Shown one piece after another: positions 1 to 5,883 of a stretch of 37,931 nt of DNA (its first letter is position 1; each line of letters opens with the position of its first letter). The DNA comes from an uncultured Pseudomonadales bacterium (GTDB taxonomy: Bacteria; Pseudomonadota; Gammaproteobacteria; Pseudomonadales; Azotimanducaceae). The notes under the pieces are model-generated. The model had not been told where the DNA came from, did not search any database, and saw only the letters and a list, made by a program, of their open reading frames with translations. The stretch is taken from assembly GCA_938036875.1 (NCBI GenBank), contig CALHVX010000100.1, forward strand, positions 1-37,931. Direction: 5' to 3'. Made by a program: the position numbers and the translations under genes.

Positions 1-115
1 GAAAAACAGACTTTGAAAGATCAATGCCAACAGGGGTAAGCTTCATGGATGGACTCCTTTGCAGATCGATGTGTAACTCGTTTGGTGCGTTTACTGTATC
101 GCGTCATGCAGGGGA
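1..115. other. Right end of an upstream integron cassette, no gene recognised
   Basis: This stretch precedes the first attC site. One frame is open from the window edge to a TAA at 37-39 and could be the last codons of a truncated cassette gene, but 12 residues are too few to identify. An open frame starting at 24 runs straight through the attC and is not credible as a gene. Confidence 0.25.
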
Positions 116-230
116 GTCCATCCTATCGTTCAAGCCAGTCGCTGCGCTCCCTCGGACATTGGCCTCAAAGGTCGTTTGGCTACGCCAAGCCTCAGCTTTG
201 CGGCAAATGCCGCTTAACTCTGTGTTAGGC
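116..230 (+). repeat. attC site 1 (integron recombination site)
   Basis: The right end is GTTAGGC (R', 224-230) preceded by GCTTAAC (L'). The left side has GTTCAAGC (L'', 128-135) and a degenerate R'' (GTCCATC, 116-122). The interior left arm CGGACATTGGCCTCAAAG is nearly complementary to the right arm CTTTGCGGCAAATGCCG, with an unpaired base on the left arm, as expected for the folded bottom strand that an integron integrase recognises. The right half is almost identical to sites 2 and 3. Confidence 0.85.
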
Positions 231-341
231 GGCGTCGATAGGCTTGTTCAGACAGCGAGGTTACCATCGTGTTGACCGAGCTTCGCAGGTCAATTCAGCC
301 CGGTGAATTTGGCTTTGTTTGTCCGGCAGGGGAGTGTCCTA

Positions 342-950
342 GTGATTTCTGAAAGTGATCTCATCGACGAAGAGGATCTCTTTGTTCTCCGAGTTACGCT
401 CCAGAATGTGGATCCAGCTGTTACCCGCGAATTCGTGGTTACTGGCGATACTCCGCTCCCCGTACTCCACCTCATTATTCAGGTTTGCATGGGCTGGAGT
501 AACGCGCATTTCTACGAGTTCCAGAAAGGGGCCGAGAAATATGGAACCCCAAGCGAAGATTTTCCTGAGATGAAAGTCACCGATGACAGAGGCCTGTGTG
601 TATTCGATCTCCTTTCCCAAGAAGGCGATACGATAACCTACGTTTATGACTTCGGTGACTATTGGGAGCACATCGTCCAGTTGATCACGGTTGTGCCGGA
701 TAGTGATGGGGCAGTTGTACCGGTGTGTGTTGCTGGTAGCATGGCATGCCCTCCGGAAGATGTCGGTGGTCCGCCGGGCTTCGAAGAGTTCAAAGAGGCT
801 GCCGCTGATCCAGACCACTCAAGGCATGATGAATTGATGGATTGGGTCGGATGGGGTTGGGAGGCCACGGATTTCAATATCCACGAAACAAATGTGATTC
901 TGGGTAGAGTCTTCCCTGGTGTGATGCTTGACGAAGATGAGCTGCACTGA
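342..950 (+). CDS. pRiA4b ORF-3-like family protein (cassette gene)
   Basis: About 202 residues resembling the plasmid pRiA4b ORF-3 family, also called the IS1096 passenger TnpR-like family. The family is widespread on mobile DNA and its biochemical role is not established. Visible hallmarks are an N-terminal block ending in LHLIIQVCMGWSNAHFYEF, a central YVYDFGDYWEHIV and a later CPPEDVGGPPGFEEF, in the usual order for the family. I chose GTG at 342 because GGGGAG lies 7 bases upstream; an in-frame GTG at 303 would add 13 residues that lack family similarity. It is the only gene of a cassette bounded by attC sites 1 and 2 and reads in the normal orientation. No promoter is obvious. The family call is firm; the function is unknown. 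Confidence 0.85.
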   Translation: MISESDLIDEEDLFVLRVTLQNVDPAVTREFVVTGDTPLPVLHLIIQVCMGWSNAHFYEFQKGAEKYGTPSEDFPEMKVTDDRGLCVFDLLSQEGDTITYVYDFGDYWEHIVQLITVVPDSDGAVVPVCVAGSMACPPEDVGGPPGFEEFKEAAADPDHSRHDELMDWVGWGWEATDFNIHETNVILGRVFPGVMLDEDELH

Positions 951-998
951 AGAGCTGTCTTCTCGAAAATGTCACCTTGCGAGGCGGAACTACACGCC

Positions 999-1098
999 GC
1001 CTAACAAATCGATGAACCCGGACATTTTGACCTGGTCTTTCGTTTGGCTACGCCAAGCCTCAGCTTTGCGGCAAATGCCGCTTAACTCTATGTTAGGC
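999..1098 (+). repeat. attC site 2
   Basis: R'' is GCCTAAC (999-1005) and R' is GTTAGGC (1092-1098), a complementary outer pair apart from one wobble. The right half (1051-1098) matches sites 1 and 3 with a single change. The left half differs (GATGAACC in the L'' position), showing that the two halves diverge at different rates. Confidence 0.9.
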
Positions 1099-1422
1099 GG
1101 CTTTCTGAGAACTTCCCAAGACTTTAGCAATGTCCTTACGGGATGCCCCTAGCGCCAACATTCCCTTCATCAATAGGTCCACACTGACAGAAGGATCACC
1201 GGACTCCATTTTTGCAATCCTAGATTGACTTGAACCAAGGACATCAGCCATCTCAGTTTGGCTTAGTTGGTTTTTTTTTCTTAACTCTTTTAGTTTTCGC
1301 GATAGTCGTACTTTCATTTCAATGAACTCAGCTTCTTCATCGCTCAACCCTAAAAAGTCCTGGGCACTGCCCACCTTCCAACCTTTCTTTTGAATTTTTT
1401 TAGCTTTAGCTGCTTTCATCAT
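1093..1422 (-). CDS. XRE-family antitoxin (HigA-like), reverse-oriented cassette gene
   Basis: A helix-turn-helix transcriptional regulator of about 108 residues that should act as antitoxin and operon repressor for the toxin encoded just before it. The HTH lies at about residues 54-80 (LSQTEMADVLGSSQSRIAKM, followed by a conserved glutamate). The N-terminus is lysine-rich. Two tandem ATGs exist at 1422 and 1419; GAGGT is better spaced for 1419. It overlaps the toxin gene by 14-17 bases, giving the toxin-first order typical of HigBA. Its TAA stop is formed by the first bases of the R' element of attC site 2, so the gene ends exactly at the cassette boundary. Confidence is high for family and pairing; the target of the toxin is not shown by sequence. 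Confidence 0.88.
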   Translation of the reverse strand: MMKAAKAKKIQKKGWKVGSAQDFLGLSDEEAEFIEMKVRLSRKLKELRKKNQLSQTEMADVLGSSQSRIAKMESGDPSVSVDLLMKGMLALGASRKDIAKVLGSSQKAA

Positions 1423-1771
1423 CGTACCTCGCTGCTCGTTTCTTACAAACTTTAATTACATGCTTAGGCGTCTTCGCAGTCTTCTTAAAGAAAACTTCCA
1501 GAATTAAGATGGCATCTGAGTCAATTCTATACATAATCCGCCACGTCGCATTTTCGTCCATTATGCGTAGCTCATGCATTCCTCTACCAACTGTCGTCAT
1601 CGGCCGTGAATGCGGCAATCCAAGCGATTCTCCTTGCTGAAGCATTCGCAATAGGTACCCTGCCTCAAGTCGGGCTGCCGAACTAAACGGTGGTGTTTTT
1701 ACTTCACCATGCAGCCATACTAGCGGTTTATCGACTGGACTCATTGACGCATAATATGTCATATCGGACAT
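1406..1771 (-). CDS. Toxin, phage Gp49-like / HigB-type RelE superfamily
   Basis: Predicted mRNA-interferase-type toxin of the Gp49-like/HigB group. The protein has the family pattern: an N-terminal DKPLVWLHGEV, then AARLEAGYLLRMLQQGESL, HELRIMDENATWRIMYRID and a C-terminal ILEVFFKKTAKTP followed by a basic VCKKR. The length of 121 residues is normal. Homologues often begin near MSPVDKP, which here would be the in-frame ATG at 1744; the ATG at 1771 adds nine residues and lacks a convincing ribosome site. On the minus strand TACAAT (1777-1772) and TTGAAT (1802-1797) could form a promoter with a long 19-base spacer. If so, transcription starts inside the longer frame and favours the 1744 start. 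It pairs with the downstream XRE antitoxin. Confidence 0.87.
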   Translation of the reverse strand: MSDMTYYASMSPVDKPLVWLHGEVKTPPFSSAARLEAGYLLRMLQQGESLGLPHSRPMTTVGRGMHELRIMDENATWRIMYRIDSDAILILEVFFKKTAKTPKHVIKVCKKRAARYDDESS

Positions 1772-1784
1772 ATTGTAAATAGCC

Positions 1785-1900
1785 GCCTAACAGGGCATTC
1801 AAGCCGGTCGCTGCACTCCCTCGGACATTTGCCTCAAAGGTCGTTTGGCTACGGCTAAGCCTCAGCTTTGCGGCAAATGCCGCTTAACTCTGTGTTAGGC
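1785..1900 (+). repeat. attC site 3
   Basis: R'' GCCTAAC (1785-1791), L'' ATTCAAGC (1797-1804), L' GCTTAAC and R' GTTAGGC (1894-1900). The inner arms 1822-1839 and 1866-1882 are nearly fully complementary apart from an extra A on the left arm, a candidate extrahelical base that would orient single-strand recombination. This is the most canonical site of the array. Confidence 0.93.
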
Positions 1901-2007
1901 GGCTATGCAGCTGAATTCTGAATGAACGTGATATCGATGTAAGCTTTGGGTCACGAGGCACACAAAACCAAGTAAGAATAATTGAACACAAATTTAGAGG
2001 TAAGCAG

Positions 2008-2289
2008 ATGAACGAACACTTACCACTCATAAAGCAGCACATCGTTAGATCGGTAACAATTGGCTGGTTTCTTGGATGTCTATGCATCTATCTCCCCATT
2101 GGTATCGCTTTAGTTTTTATATCCATGGCCACCGAAAATTCAAACTTCGGGTTTTCTGACTTAGCACTTATGCTACTACTCTTGCTACCACAAGGGTTTC
2201 TCTTAGGCATAGTTGTCCGCGTGGGACTTAGCCTCTTTCAGGTTGTAACAGAGAGGAGCAGGCAAACGACTTCGCCACTTGAATCATGA
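2008..2289 (+). CDS. Small membrane protein of unknown function (cassette gene)
   Basis: A 93-residue protein with two likely membrane helices, about residues 18-40 (WFLGCLCIYLPIGIALVFI) and 52-76 (a leucine-rich run through LLLLLPQGFLLGIVV). I do not recognise the family. GAGGTAAG sits just upstream of the ATG at 2008. The TGA stop overlaps the ATG of the next gene in an ATGA arrangement, so the two genes are translationally coupled and travel together as one cassette between attC sites 3 and 4. A joint envelope-associated role is likely but not shown. Confidence 0.7.
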   Translation: MNEHLPLIKQHIVRSVTIGWFLGCLCIYLPIGIALVFISMATENSNFGFSDLALMLLLLLPQGFLLGIVVRVGLSLFQVVTERSRQTTSPLES

Positions 2290-2687
2290 TTCAAATATCG
2301 ACACCCGTAGTGGCTGCACGTGCAGCATCCTTCCGCCTTCTGTTATTGATATTTTGTACCGCTGCAATGAATGCATCGGCAGAAGACTTTTCCTGGCTGG
2401 AAGCAGAATGGAGATCGACCTCGGCATCTAAACTCGCAATTGAAGATGGTCTGGTTTCATTATTTTCGTGTGGTAGCGAAATCAAGGTGCCATATCACGT
2501 AAAGCCCATTGCAGACGGTCAATTCGAATTCTCGTTTGAAGTGGCAATTCCCTATTACTTTAAAGGCCAACGAACCGATAGTGGCATGTGCTTAACCCAC
2601 GAACCGATTTGGGACTACAACAATGAACGATGGGTGCATTCAAAAGCCAATTGCTATTCTCCATATACAAAAGATGAAGAGGGTTGA
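2286..2687 (+). CDS. Exported protein of unknown function (cassette gene)
   Basis: A 133-residue protein with a cleavable-looking signal sequence: a hydrophobic stretch RLLLLIFCTAAMNASAEDF at about residues 17-35, with a plausible cleavage after ASA. The mature part has three cysteines (SCGSE, GMCLTH, ANCYS) and several aromatic residues, suggesting a small secreted or periplasmic fold. I do not recognise it. Its ATG overlaps the stop of the membrane-protein gene by four bases. The end lies 39 bases before attC site 4. Immunity, envelope defence and stress roles are all possible; none is supported by a motif. Confidence 0.65.
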   Translation: MIQISTPVVAARAASFRLLLLIFCTAAMNASAEDFSWLEAEWRSTSASKLAIEDGLVSLFSCGSEIKVPYHVKPIADGQFEFSFEVAIPYYFKGQRTDSGMCLTHEPIWDYNNERWVHSKANCYSPYTKDEEG

Positions 2688-2726
2688 AGTGACTACAAAT
2701 GATTACAAAGTCATTACCAATCCGCC

Positions 2727-2832
2727 ACCTAACAGGCCGTTCGCTACGCTCTCTCGGACATTGGCCTCAAAGGTCGTTTGGCTGCGCCAAGCCTCACCCC
2801 TGCGGCAAACGCCGCTTAACTCTGTGTTAGAC
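2727..2832 (+). repeat. attC site 4
   Basis: R'' ACCTAAC (2727-2733), L' GCTTAAC and R' GTTAGAC (2826-2832). The interior matches sites 1 and 3 but carries substitutions in the distal loop and right arm (CACCCCTGCGGCAAACGCC). Likely still functional, since the outer and inner boxes keep the GTTRRRY/RYYYAAC pattern. Confidence 0.88.
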
Positions 2833-2870
2833 GGCTAGAGATATCTTCCATCGTCGTAGGCAATCTACTG

Positions 2871-2917
2871 TTGTGTTGATTCAGGCCGTTCCTTACAATA
2901 GATCTATTTGTAAGGAA
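2871..2917 (+). promoter_or_regulatory. Promoter and palindromic operator of the vapBC pair
   Basis: A perfect inverted repeat, TTCCTTACAA (2889-2898) and TTGTAAGGAA (2908-2917) with a 9-base spacer, lies directly upstream of the antitoxin gene. The left arm contains a -10-like TACAAT (2894-2899), and TTGTGT (2871-2876) lies 17 bases before it as a -35. The right arm contains the AAGGA ribosome site. Binding here by the toxin-antitoxin complex would block both transcription and initiation, the usual autoregulation of such pairs. Confidence 0.75.
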
Positions 2918-2922
2918 TTGAA

Positions 2923-3141
2923 ATGGCTGAGGCGGCAGTAACCAGCAAAGGGCAAATAACTATCCCCGCTGAGATACGGCAGGCAATGGGGCTAAAAGCC
3001 AAAGACCGGGTTGTCTTCACTGTCATGCCGGACGGTACCACCGTCATGCGAGCCAAGACCAAACGACTTGCCGATATGAAAGGCACACTCAAGAAACCCA
3101 ACAAAAAGCGCGTACCCATTTCCGCAATGCGACACGAGTAA
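2923..3141 (+). CDS. vapB: AbrB/SpoVT-type antitoxin (VapB-like)
   Basis: A 72-residue swapped-hairpin AbrB-type DNA-binding protein. The conserved AAVTSKGQITIPAEIRQAMGLKAKDRV occupies residues 4-30, here quoted only in part as VTSKGQITIPAEIR. The C-terminal part is basic and would wrap the toxin. It begins at ATG 2923 after AAGGA with 6-base spacing and ends 6 bases before the PIN toxin gene, so the two are co-transcribed. The palindrome immediately upstream is the expected operator. The pair sits in its own cassette, a common arrangement thought to stabilise large arrays by punishing loss. Identification as antitoxin is firm from both the motif and the partner. Confidence 0.92.
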   Translation: MAEAAVTSKGQITIPAEIRQAMGLKAKDRVVFTVMPDGTTVMRAKTKRLADMKGTLKKPNKKRVPISAMRHE

Positions 3142-3147
3142 CCTCCA

Positions 3148-3543
3148 ATGGCCGCCTTAGACACGAATGTACTCGTTCGCTTCTTGGTAAGAGACGATGC
3201 AAAGCAAGCAGATGAAGCAGAGCAATTCATACTGGGTTTTTCCGGCCTAGAATCCTCTCTGTTTATTGCGATAACCGTGCTACTAGAAACAGAGTGGGTT
3301 CTGCGCTCGGTCTACTCTTTCCCCAAAGAGGACGTTCTTTCTACTTTTGTGGGCTTGTTGGAAGCACGCGAACTTCACATTCAAGAAGAGGCTACCGTTG
3401 AACGAGCGATCTTTCTGTACAGAGAGCACAACGTCGATTTTGCAGATTGTCTTCATGTAGCAACGGCATTCACTCACGATCGCCTACCACTCAAAAGCTT
3501 CGATCGGCAGGCAACAAGGGTAGAGGGAATTGAGAGGATCTAG
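3148..3543 (+). CDS. vapC: PIN-domain ribonuclease toxin (VapC-like)
   Basis: A 131-residue PIN-domain toxin, a Mg2+-dependent RNase that usually cleaves tRNA or rRNA. The acidic active-site residues are in place: D5 (ALDTNVLVRFLVRDD), E47 (LLETEW), D97/D100 (NVDFADCLH) and D119 (KSFDRQA). The length is typical. It follows the AbrB-type antitoxin by 6 bases. Only 47 bases separate its stop from the right end of a truncated attC site, so this cassette may no longer be excisable on its own. All catalytic positions being intact suggests the toxin is active and selected. Confidence 0.93.
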   Translation: MAALDTNVLVRFLVRDDAKQADEAEQFILGFSGLESSLFIAITVLLETEWVLRSVYSFPKEDVLSTFVGLLEARELHIQEEATVERAIFLYREHNVDFADCLHVATAFTHDRLPLKSFDRQATRVEGIERI

Positions 3544-3570
3544 ACTCAACTGTCAGATGCACTACTTCCG

Positions 3571-3591
3571 CCGCTTAACTCTGTGTTAGGC
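3571..3591 (+). repeat. Truncated attC site 5 (right end only)
   Basis: The sequence CCGCTTAACTCTGTGTTAGG, ending in GTTAGGC (3585-3591), is identical to the right end of the complete sites. The inner arms, loop and left arm are missing. ACTCAAC at 3544-3550 fits the loose R'' pattern and would give a 48-base site, but no inner complementarity supports it. Confidence 0.75.
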
Positions 3592-3606
3592 GACTAGCGA
3601 TACGCA

Positions 3607-3939
3607 ATGCGAATACTTGGCATAGTTCTAGGGATAATTGCACTCGTCCTCGCGTTTGTCAGCGCGTTCTTGAGTGCAGCTCCATTTACCCCTGCAGTAT
3701 TTGTTGTTGCTTTGACTATCCCGATGGCAGTAATTGCTATATTGCTCAACAGTAAGAAGATTGGATGGTTGGCGATCTACTGGTCTGGTTGTGCAGTACT
3801 TGCTTTCTGGACCCTTCAGATTGGGGGGCAGTTAGGCGGCTGGGTGTTATTAACCGGTTACGCAGTAGGGCTAGTGATCTCGGTGGCCCTACTGCTTGGT
3901 TATATAAATCTGAAACTAAAAGCGAATAGAACGCAATAG
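3607..3939 (+). CDS. Small multi-pass membrane protein, unknown function
   Basis: A 110-residue protein made almost entirely of hydrophobic segments: about residues 3-24, 28-46, 51-70 and 76-101, so three to four membrane helices, with a short basic tail. I do not recognise a family. ATG at 3607 follows the right end of attC site 5 by 15 bases, the spacing expected for a cassette gene. No clear ribosome-binding sequence is visible. It is followed by an eroded attC (about 4040-4146). Function cannot be inferred from context. Confidence 0.65.
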   Translation: MRILGIVLGIIALVLAFVSAFLSAAPFTPAVFVVALTIPMAVIAILLNSKKIGWLAIYWSGCAVLAFWTLQIGGQLGGWVLLTGYAVGLVISVALLLGYINLKLKANRTQ

Positions 3940-4039
3940 TACAGGACACCAAGCTCATCGTTTTTTGCTAGGCTACTCAGCAATCTTTTAATGGGCTTCT
4001 AGAACAACTAGGTGCAACTCACGAGATTATCAATGACTA

Positions 4040-4146
4040 TAAATGCGACTCTTGCTGTGCTCTCTCGAGAATTGGCTTCAAATCTCGTTTGGCACGTCAA
4101 GGCTCAGCTTTGCGGTAAATGCCGCGTAACTCTGTATTTGGTGCGC
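4040..4146 (+). repeat. Decayed attC site 6
   Basis: The interval aligns with attC site 4 along its length (CTCTCTCGAGAATTGGCTTC, then CAGCTTTGCGGTAAATGCCG), but the right end has become GTATTTGGTGC instead of GTGTTAGGCGG, and L' is GCGTAAC. The loss of GTTRRRY at the cleavage end predicts an inactive site. No convincing R'' remains. Confidence 0.8.
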
Positions 4147-4250
4147 TCAATTTCAACGATGAGACTACCTTCAATCATGCTAAGTCTCCGCCTAAGCTGT
4201 AGTTGGGGTGGATTGCAAAACGCACCCTCAGTTCACGACGGTTCAATCTG

Positions 4251-4961
4251 GTGGTAGGGGCTGCGCGAAATCAATCTGAGCTGACAACTGACGGATATAC
4301 CGTCATTCCAGATATGCTCTCTAGCCAACAGTTAAAGGAGTTGCTTTCGGGGATCGCAGAGACAAGCGAGGAACTCAGCCGAATGATGCTAAAGAACAAA
4401 AGCATCAGCGATTTGGCATCATTATTCGCACTTAAATCCCCACTGCTTAAAGGCCTGACACCAGTCTTAGCGAGCTATTTTCCTAAATCCAAAAGCACGA
4501 ATTGGTTCGTTGCCAGCCACAGAGACGAAACCCTGCCAATCGAACGTTTCCATCAGAACTTTGGTTGGTCAAACCCCACGGTGAAAGAAGGCATACCCCA
4601 TGCTAAAGCACCAAAAGATATCTTGGAGCAATGCGTTGCGCTTCGATTACAACTCACCGGTACTAGTGAGGGCGCCTTAAGCGTGTCACCTGGCAGTCAC
4701 AAGGCATCCGAGACCAAGACAGACCTAGCTCTTGTACCAGTTCCGCAATGCGGCGGTTTGTTTATGAGGCCACTTTTGGTGCATTCTTCCGCCAAGATAC
4801 AAACAGACACAAAACGCGATATTCTACACATACTGTACGGTCCTGCATCGTTACCGGAGCCGTTTAAATGGTATTCATTTGGCGATAAAGAGGGCGGTCA
4901 AGCTGGTCGCCGCGCGTCCTCGTACATTTGCCTCAAAGGTCATGTGGCTGAGCCGTTATGA
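4251..4961 (+). CDS. Phytanoyl-CoA dioxygenase-like protein with an attC-derived tail
   Basis: Predicted non-haem Fe(II)/2-oxoglutarate oxygenase of the PhyH type. From a GTG start at 4251 the metal motif HxD is H90-R-D92 (VASHRDETLPI), the distal histidine is about H178 (MRPLLVHSSAK) and a basic residue for the 2-oxoglutarate carboxylate is in TKRDILHILYG. A VSPGSHK motif also fits. The substrate is unknown. A TTG at 4203 would give a longer frame; neither start has a good ribosome site. The family normally ends near the Trp-Tyr at 4870-4875. The last 25 residues here are encoded by a sequence matching the left half of the local attC sites. The TGA overlaps the next ATG by four bases. The enzyme core looks complete. 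Confidence 0.85.
   Translation: MVGAARNQSELTTDGYTVIPDMLSSQQLKELLSGIAETSEELSRMMLKNKSISDLASLFALKSPLLKGLTPVLASYFPKSKSTNWFVASHRDETLPIERFHQNFGWSNPTVKEGIPHAKAPKDILEQCVALRLQLTGTSEGALSVSPGSHKASETKTDLALVPVPQCGGLFMRPLLVHSSAKIQTDTKRDILHILYGPASLPEPFKWYSFGDKEGGQAGRRASSYICLKGHVAEPL
4885..4956 (+). repeat. Left-half attC remnant inside a coding sequence
   Basis: TCAAGCTGGTCGCCGCGCGT followed by CCTCGTACATTTGCCTCAAA and GGTCATGTGGCTGAG aligns with the left half of attC site 3 (TCAAGCCGGTCGCTGCACTC, CCTCGGACATTTGCCTCAAA, GGTCGTTTGGCTACG). The right half, including L' and R', is absent. It is read in frame as the tail of the upstream oxygenase gene. Confidence 0.8.
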
Positions 4962-5299
4962 GAATATTGTTTGGAACACTCCTATGTTTGCTGCTGGCGT
5001 CTTGTAGCAATGTTGAAAGGAAAGAAGGACCTGCCGAAAAGAGCGAAGATCACCTAAGAAACTGGAGTTTGGCAAATGAGCAACGGCAGGACGATGTCTA
5101 TAAAAAATACGTGCAAGAAGTTTTTTATCAGTTCAACAATAAATACAAACTGGATGAGCGAGACGGCTGCTACTCTCTGTCTCGCGTCAAAATTGAACTA
5201 ATTCTTCATATATCAAAAAGAGGCCTGATTGAACGTGTATCGGGCTGGCCTGAGAACAAAAAAAGCTACAGTGCTTCAAAAAGATATACACTGGTTTGA
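4958..5299 (+). CDS. Lipoprotein with TonB/AgmX-like C-terminal domain, probably frameshifted
   Basis: The N-terminus is a lipoprotein signal with lipobox LLAS-C (Cys at about residue 16). A charged region follows, then DGCYSLSRVKIELILHISKRG and ERVSGWPENK, which resembles the domain found at the C-terminus of TonB- and AgmX-like periplasmic proteins. The frame ends at 5299 soon after an A7 run (5258-5264). Adding one A restores a frame reading LQCFKKIYTGLRLPAQP and stopping at 5352, exactly the Cys-x-x-x aromatic, then L-PAP pattern expected to finish the domain. So the gene is probably full length in a relative and broken here, or the run is a sequencing error or slippage site. The ATG overlaps the stop of the oxygenase gene. 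Confidence 0.7.
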   Translation: MRILFGTLLCLLLASCSNVERKEGPAEKSEDHLRNWSLANEQRQDDVYKKYVQEVFYQFNNKYKLDERDGCYSLSRVKIELILHISKRGLIERVSGWPENKKSYSASKRYTLV

Positions 5300-5372
5300 G
5301 GCTTCCAGCCCAGCCAGATGAATCTATGTTGCTAAATATGATCATGATGTAGATATTTAACAAGGTGCCGAA

Positions 5373-5738
5373 GTGGTTAGATTTTCGCTTTTCAACAGGC
5401 GCGCAAGTAGAGCGCTCTCGATTTTTGGGGTTATTGCGACCCTATCGCTGCTTGCAATCCACTCGCTTCAACTAGTTGGATTGGTAGATGCTATGACCTG
5501 GCCTTGGTGGCTCACCGCTTTGTTAATCGTTTTCTGCGGAACCTGTCTTTACTTGGGGCGGGTAGAAAAAACATCGATAGGTATCATTTCTAAATTGGTT
5601 TTGGGTTATGGGATTGCTGTAGTGCCGGCCTCTATCTTTGCTATTGGCCCCTATACCCTAGAAACTGTCAATTTCGCAACGAGTGCAATAATGTTTTGGA
5701 TCGGCAGTGTGTATGTTTGGTCACCTCAAAATACGTGA
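5373..5738 (+). CDS. Small four-helix membrane protein, unknown function
   Basis: A 121-residue protein starting at GTG 5373, with about four hydrophobic segments (residues 14-38, 43-60, 70-92, 98-117), a basic N-terminus (RFSLFNRRASR) and tryptophan-rich loops (MTWPWWL, FWIGSVYVW). I do not recognise a family. It follows the restored end of the frameshifted lipoprotein gene by 20 bases. No attC separates them, so they may have been one cassette or this part of the array has lost its sites. Confidence 0.6.
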   Translation: MVRFSLFNRRASRALSIFGVIATLSLLAIHSLQLVGLVDAMTWPWWLTALLIVFCGTCLYLGRVEKTSIGIISKLVLGYGIAVVPASIFAIGPYTLETVNFATSAIMFWIGSVYVWSPQNT

Positions 5739-5883
5739 CAGGGCTGGACAATCAAATAATTGCTCCGAATAACCACATCACTTACATCTTCAATAACAAA
5801 CTACTGCGATCACCCCATATCCCGTTTTAGCATTCGCACCTAAGTTAGTTGAATCGACACACTAATTTGGGAGTAGATGCAAA

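Noticed and set aside
24-275. Open frame across attC site 1
   Set aside because: It runs through the recombination site. Frames through sites 2, 4 and 6 (928-1152, 2623-2838, 4012-4257) share the same peptide because the DNA repeat is the same.
303-341. Longer start for the pRiA4b-like gene
   Set aside because: GTG 342 has a well placed GGGGAG and the extra residues do not match the family.
339-818. Long minus-strand frame opposite the pRiA4b-like gene
   Set aside because: The plus-strand product has clear family motifs; the minus frame has none.
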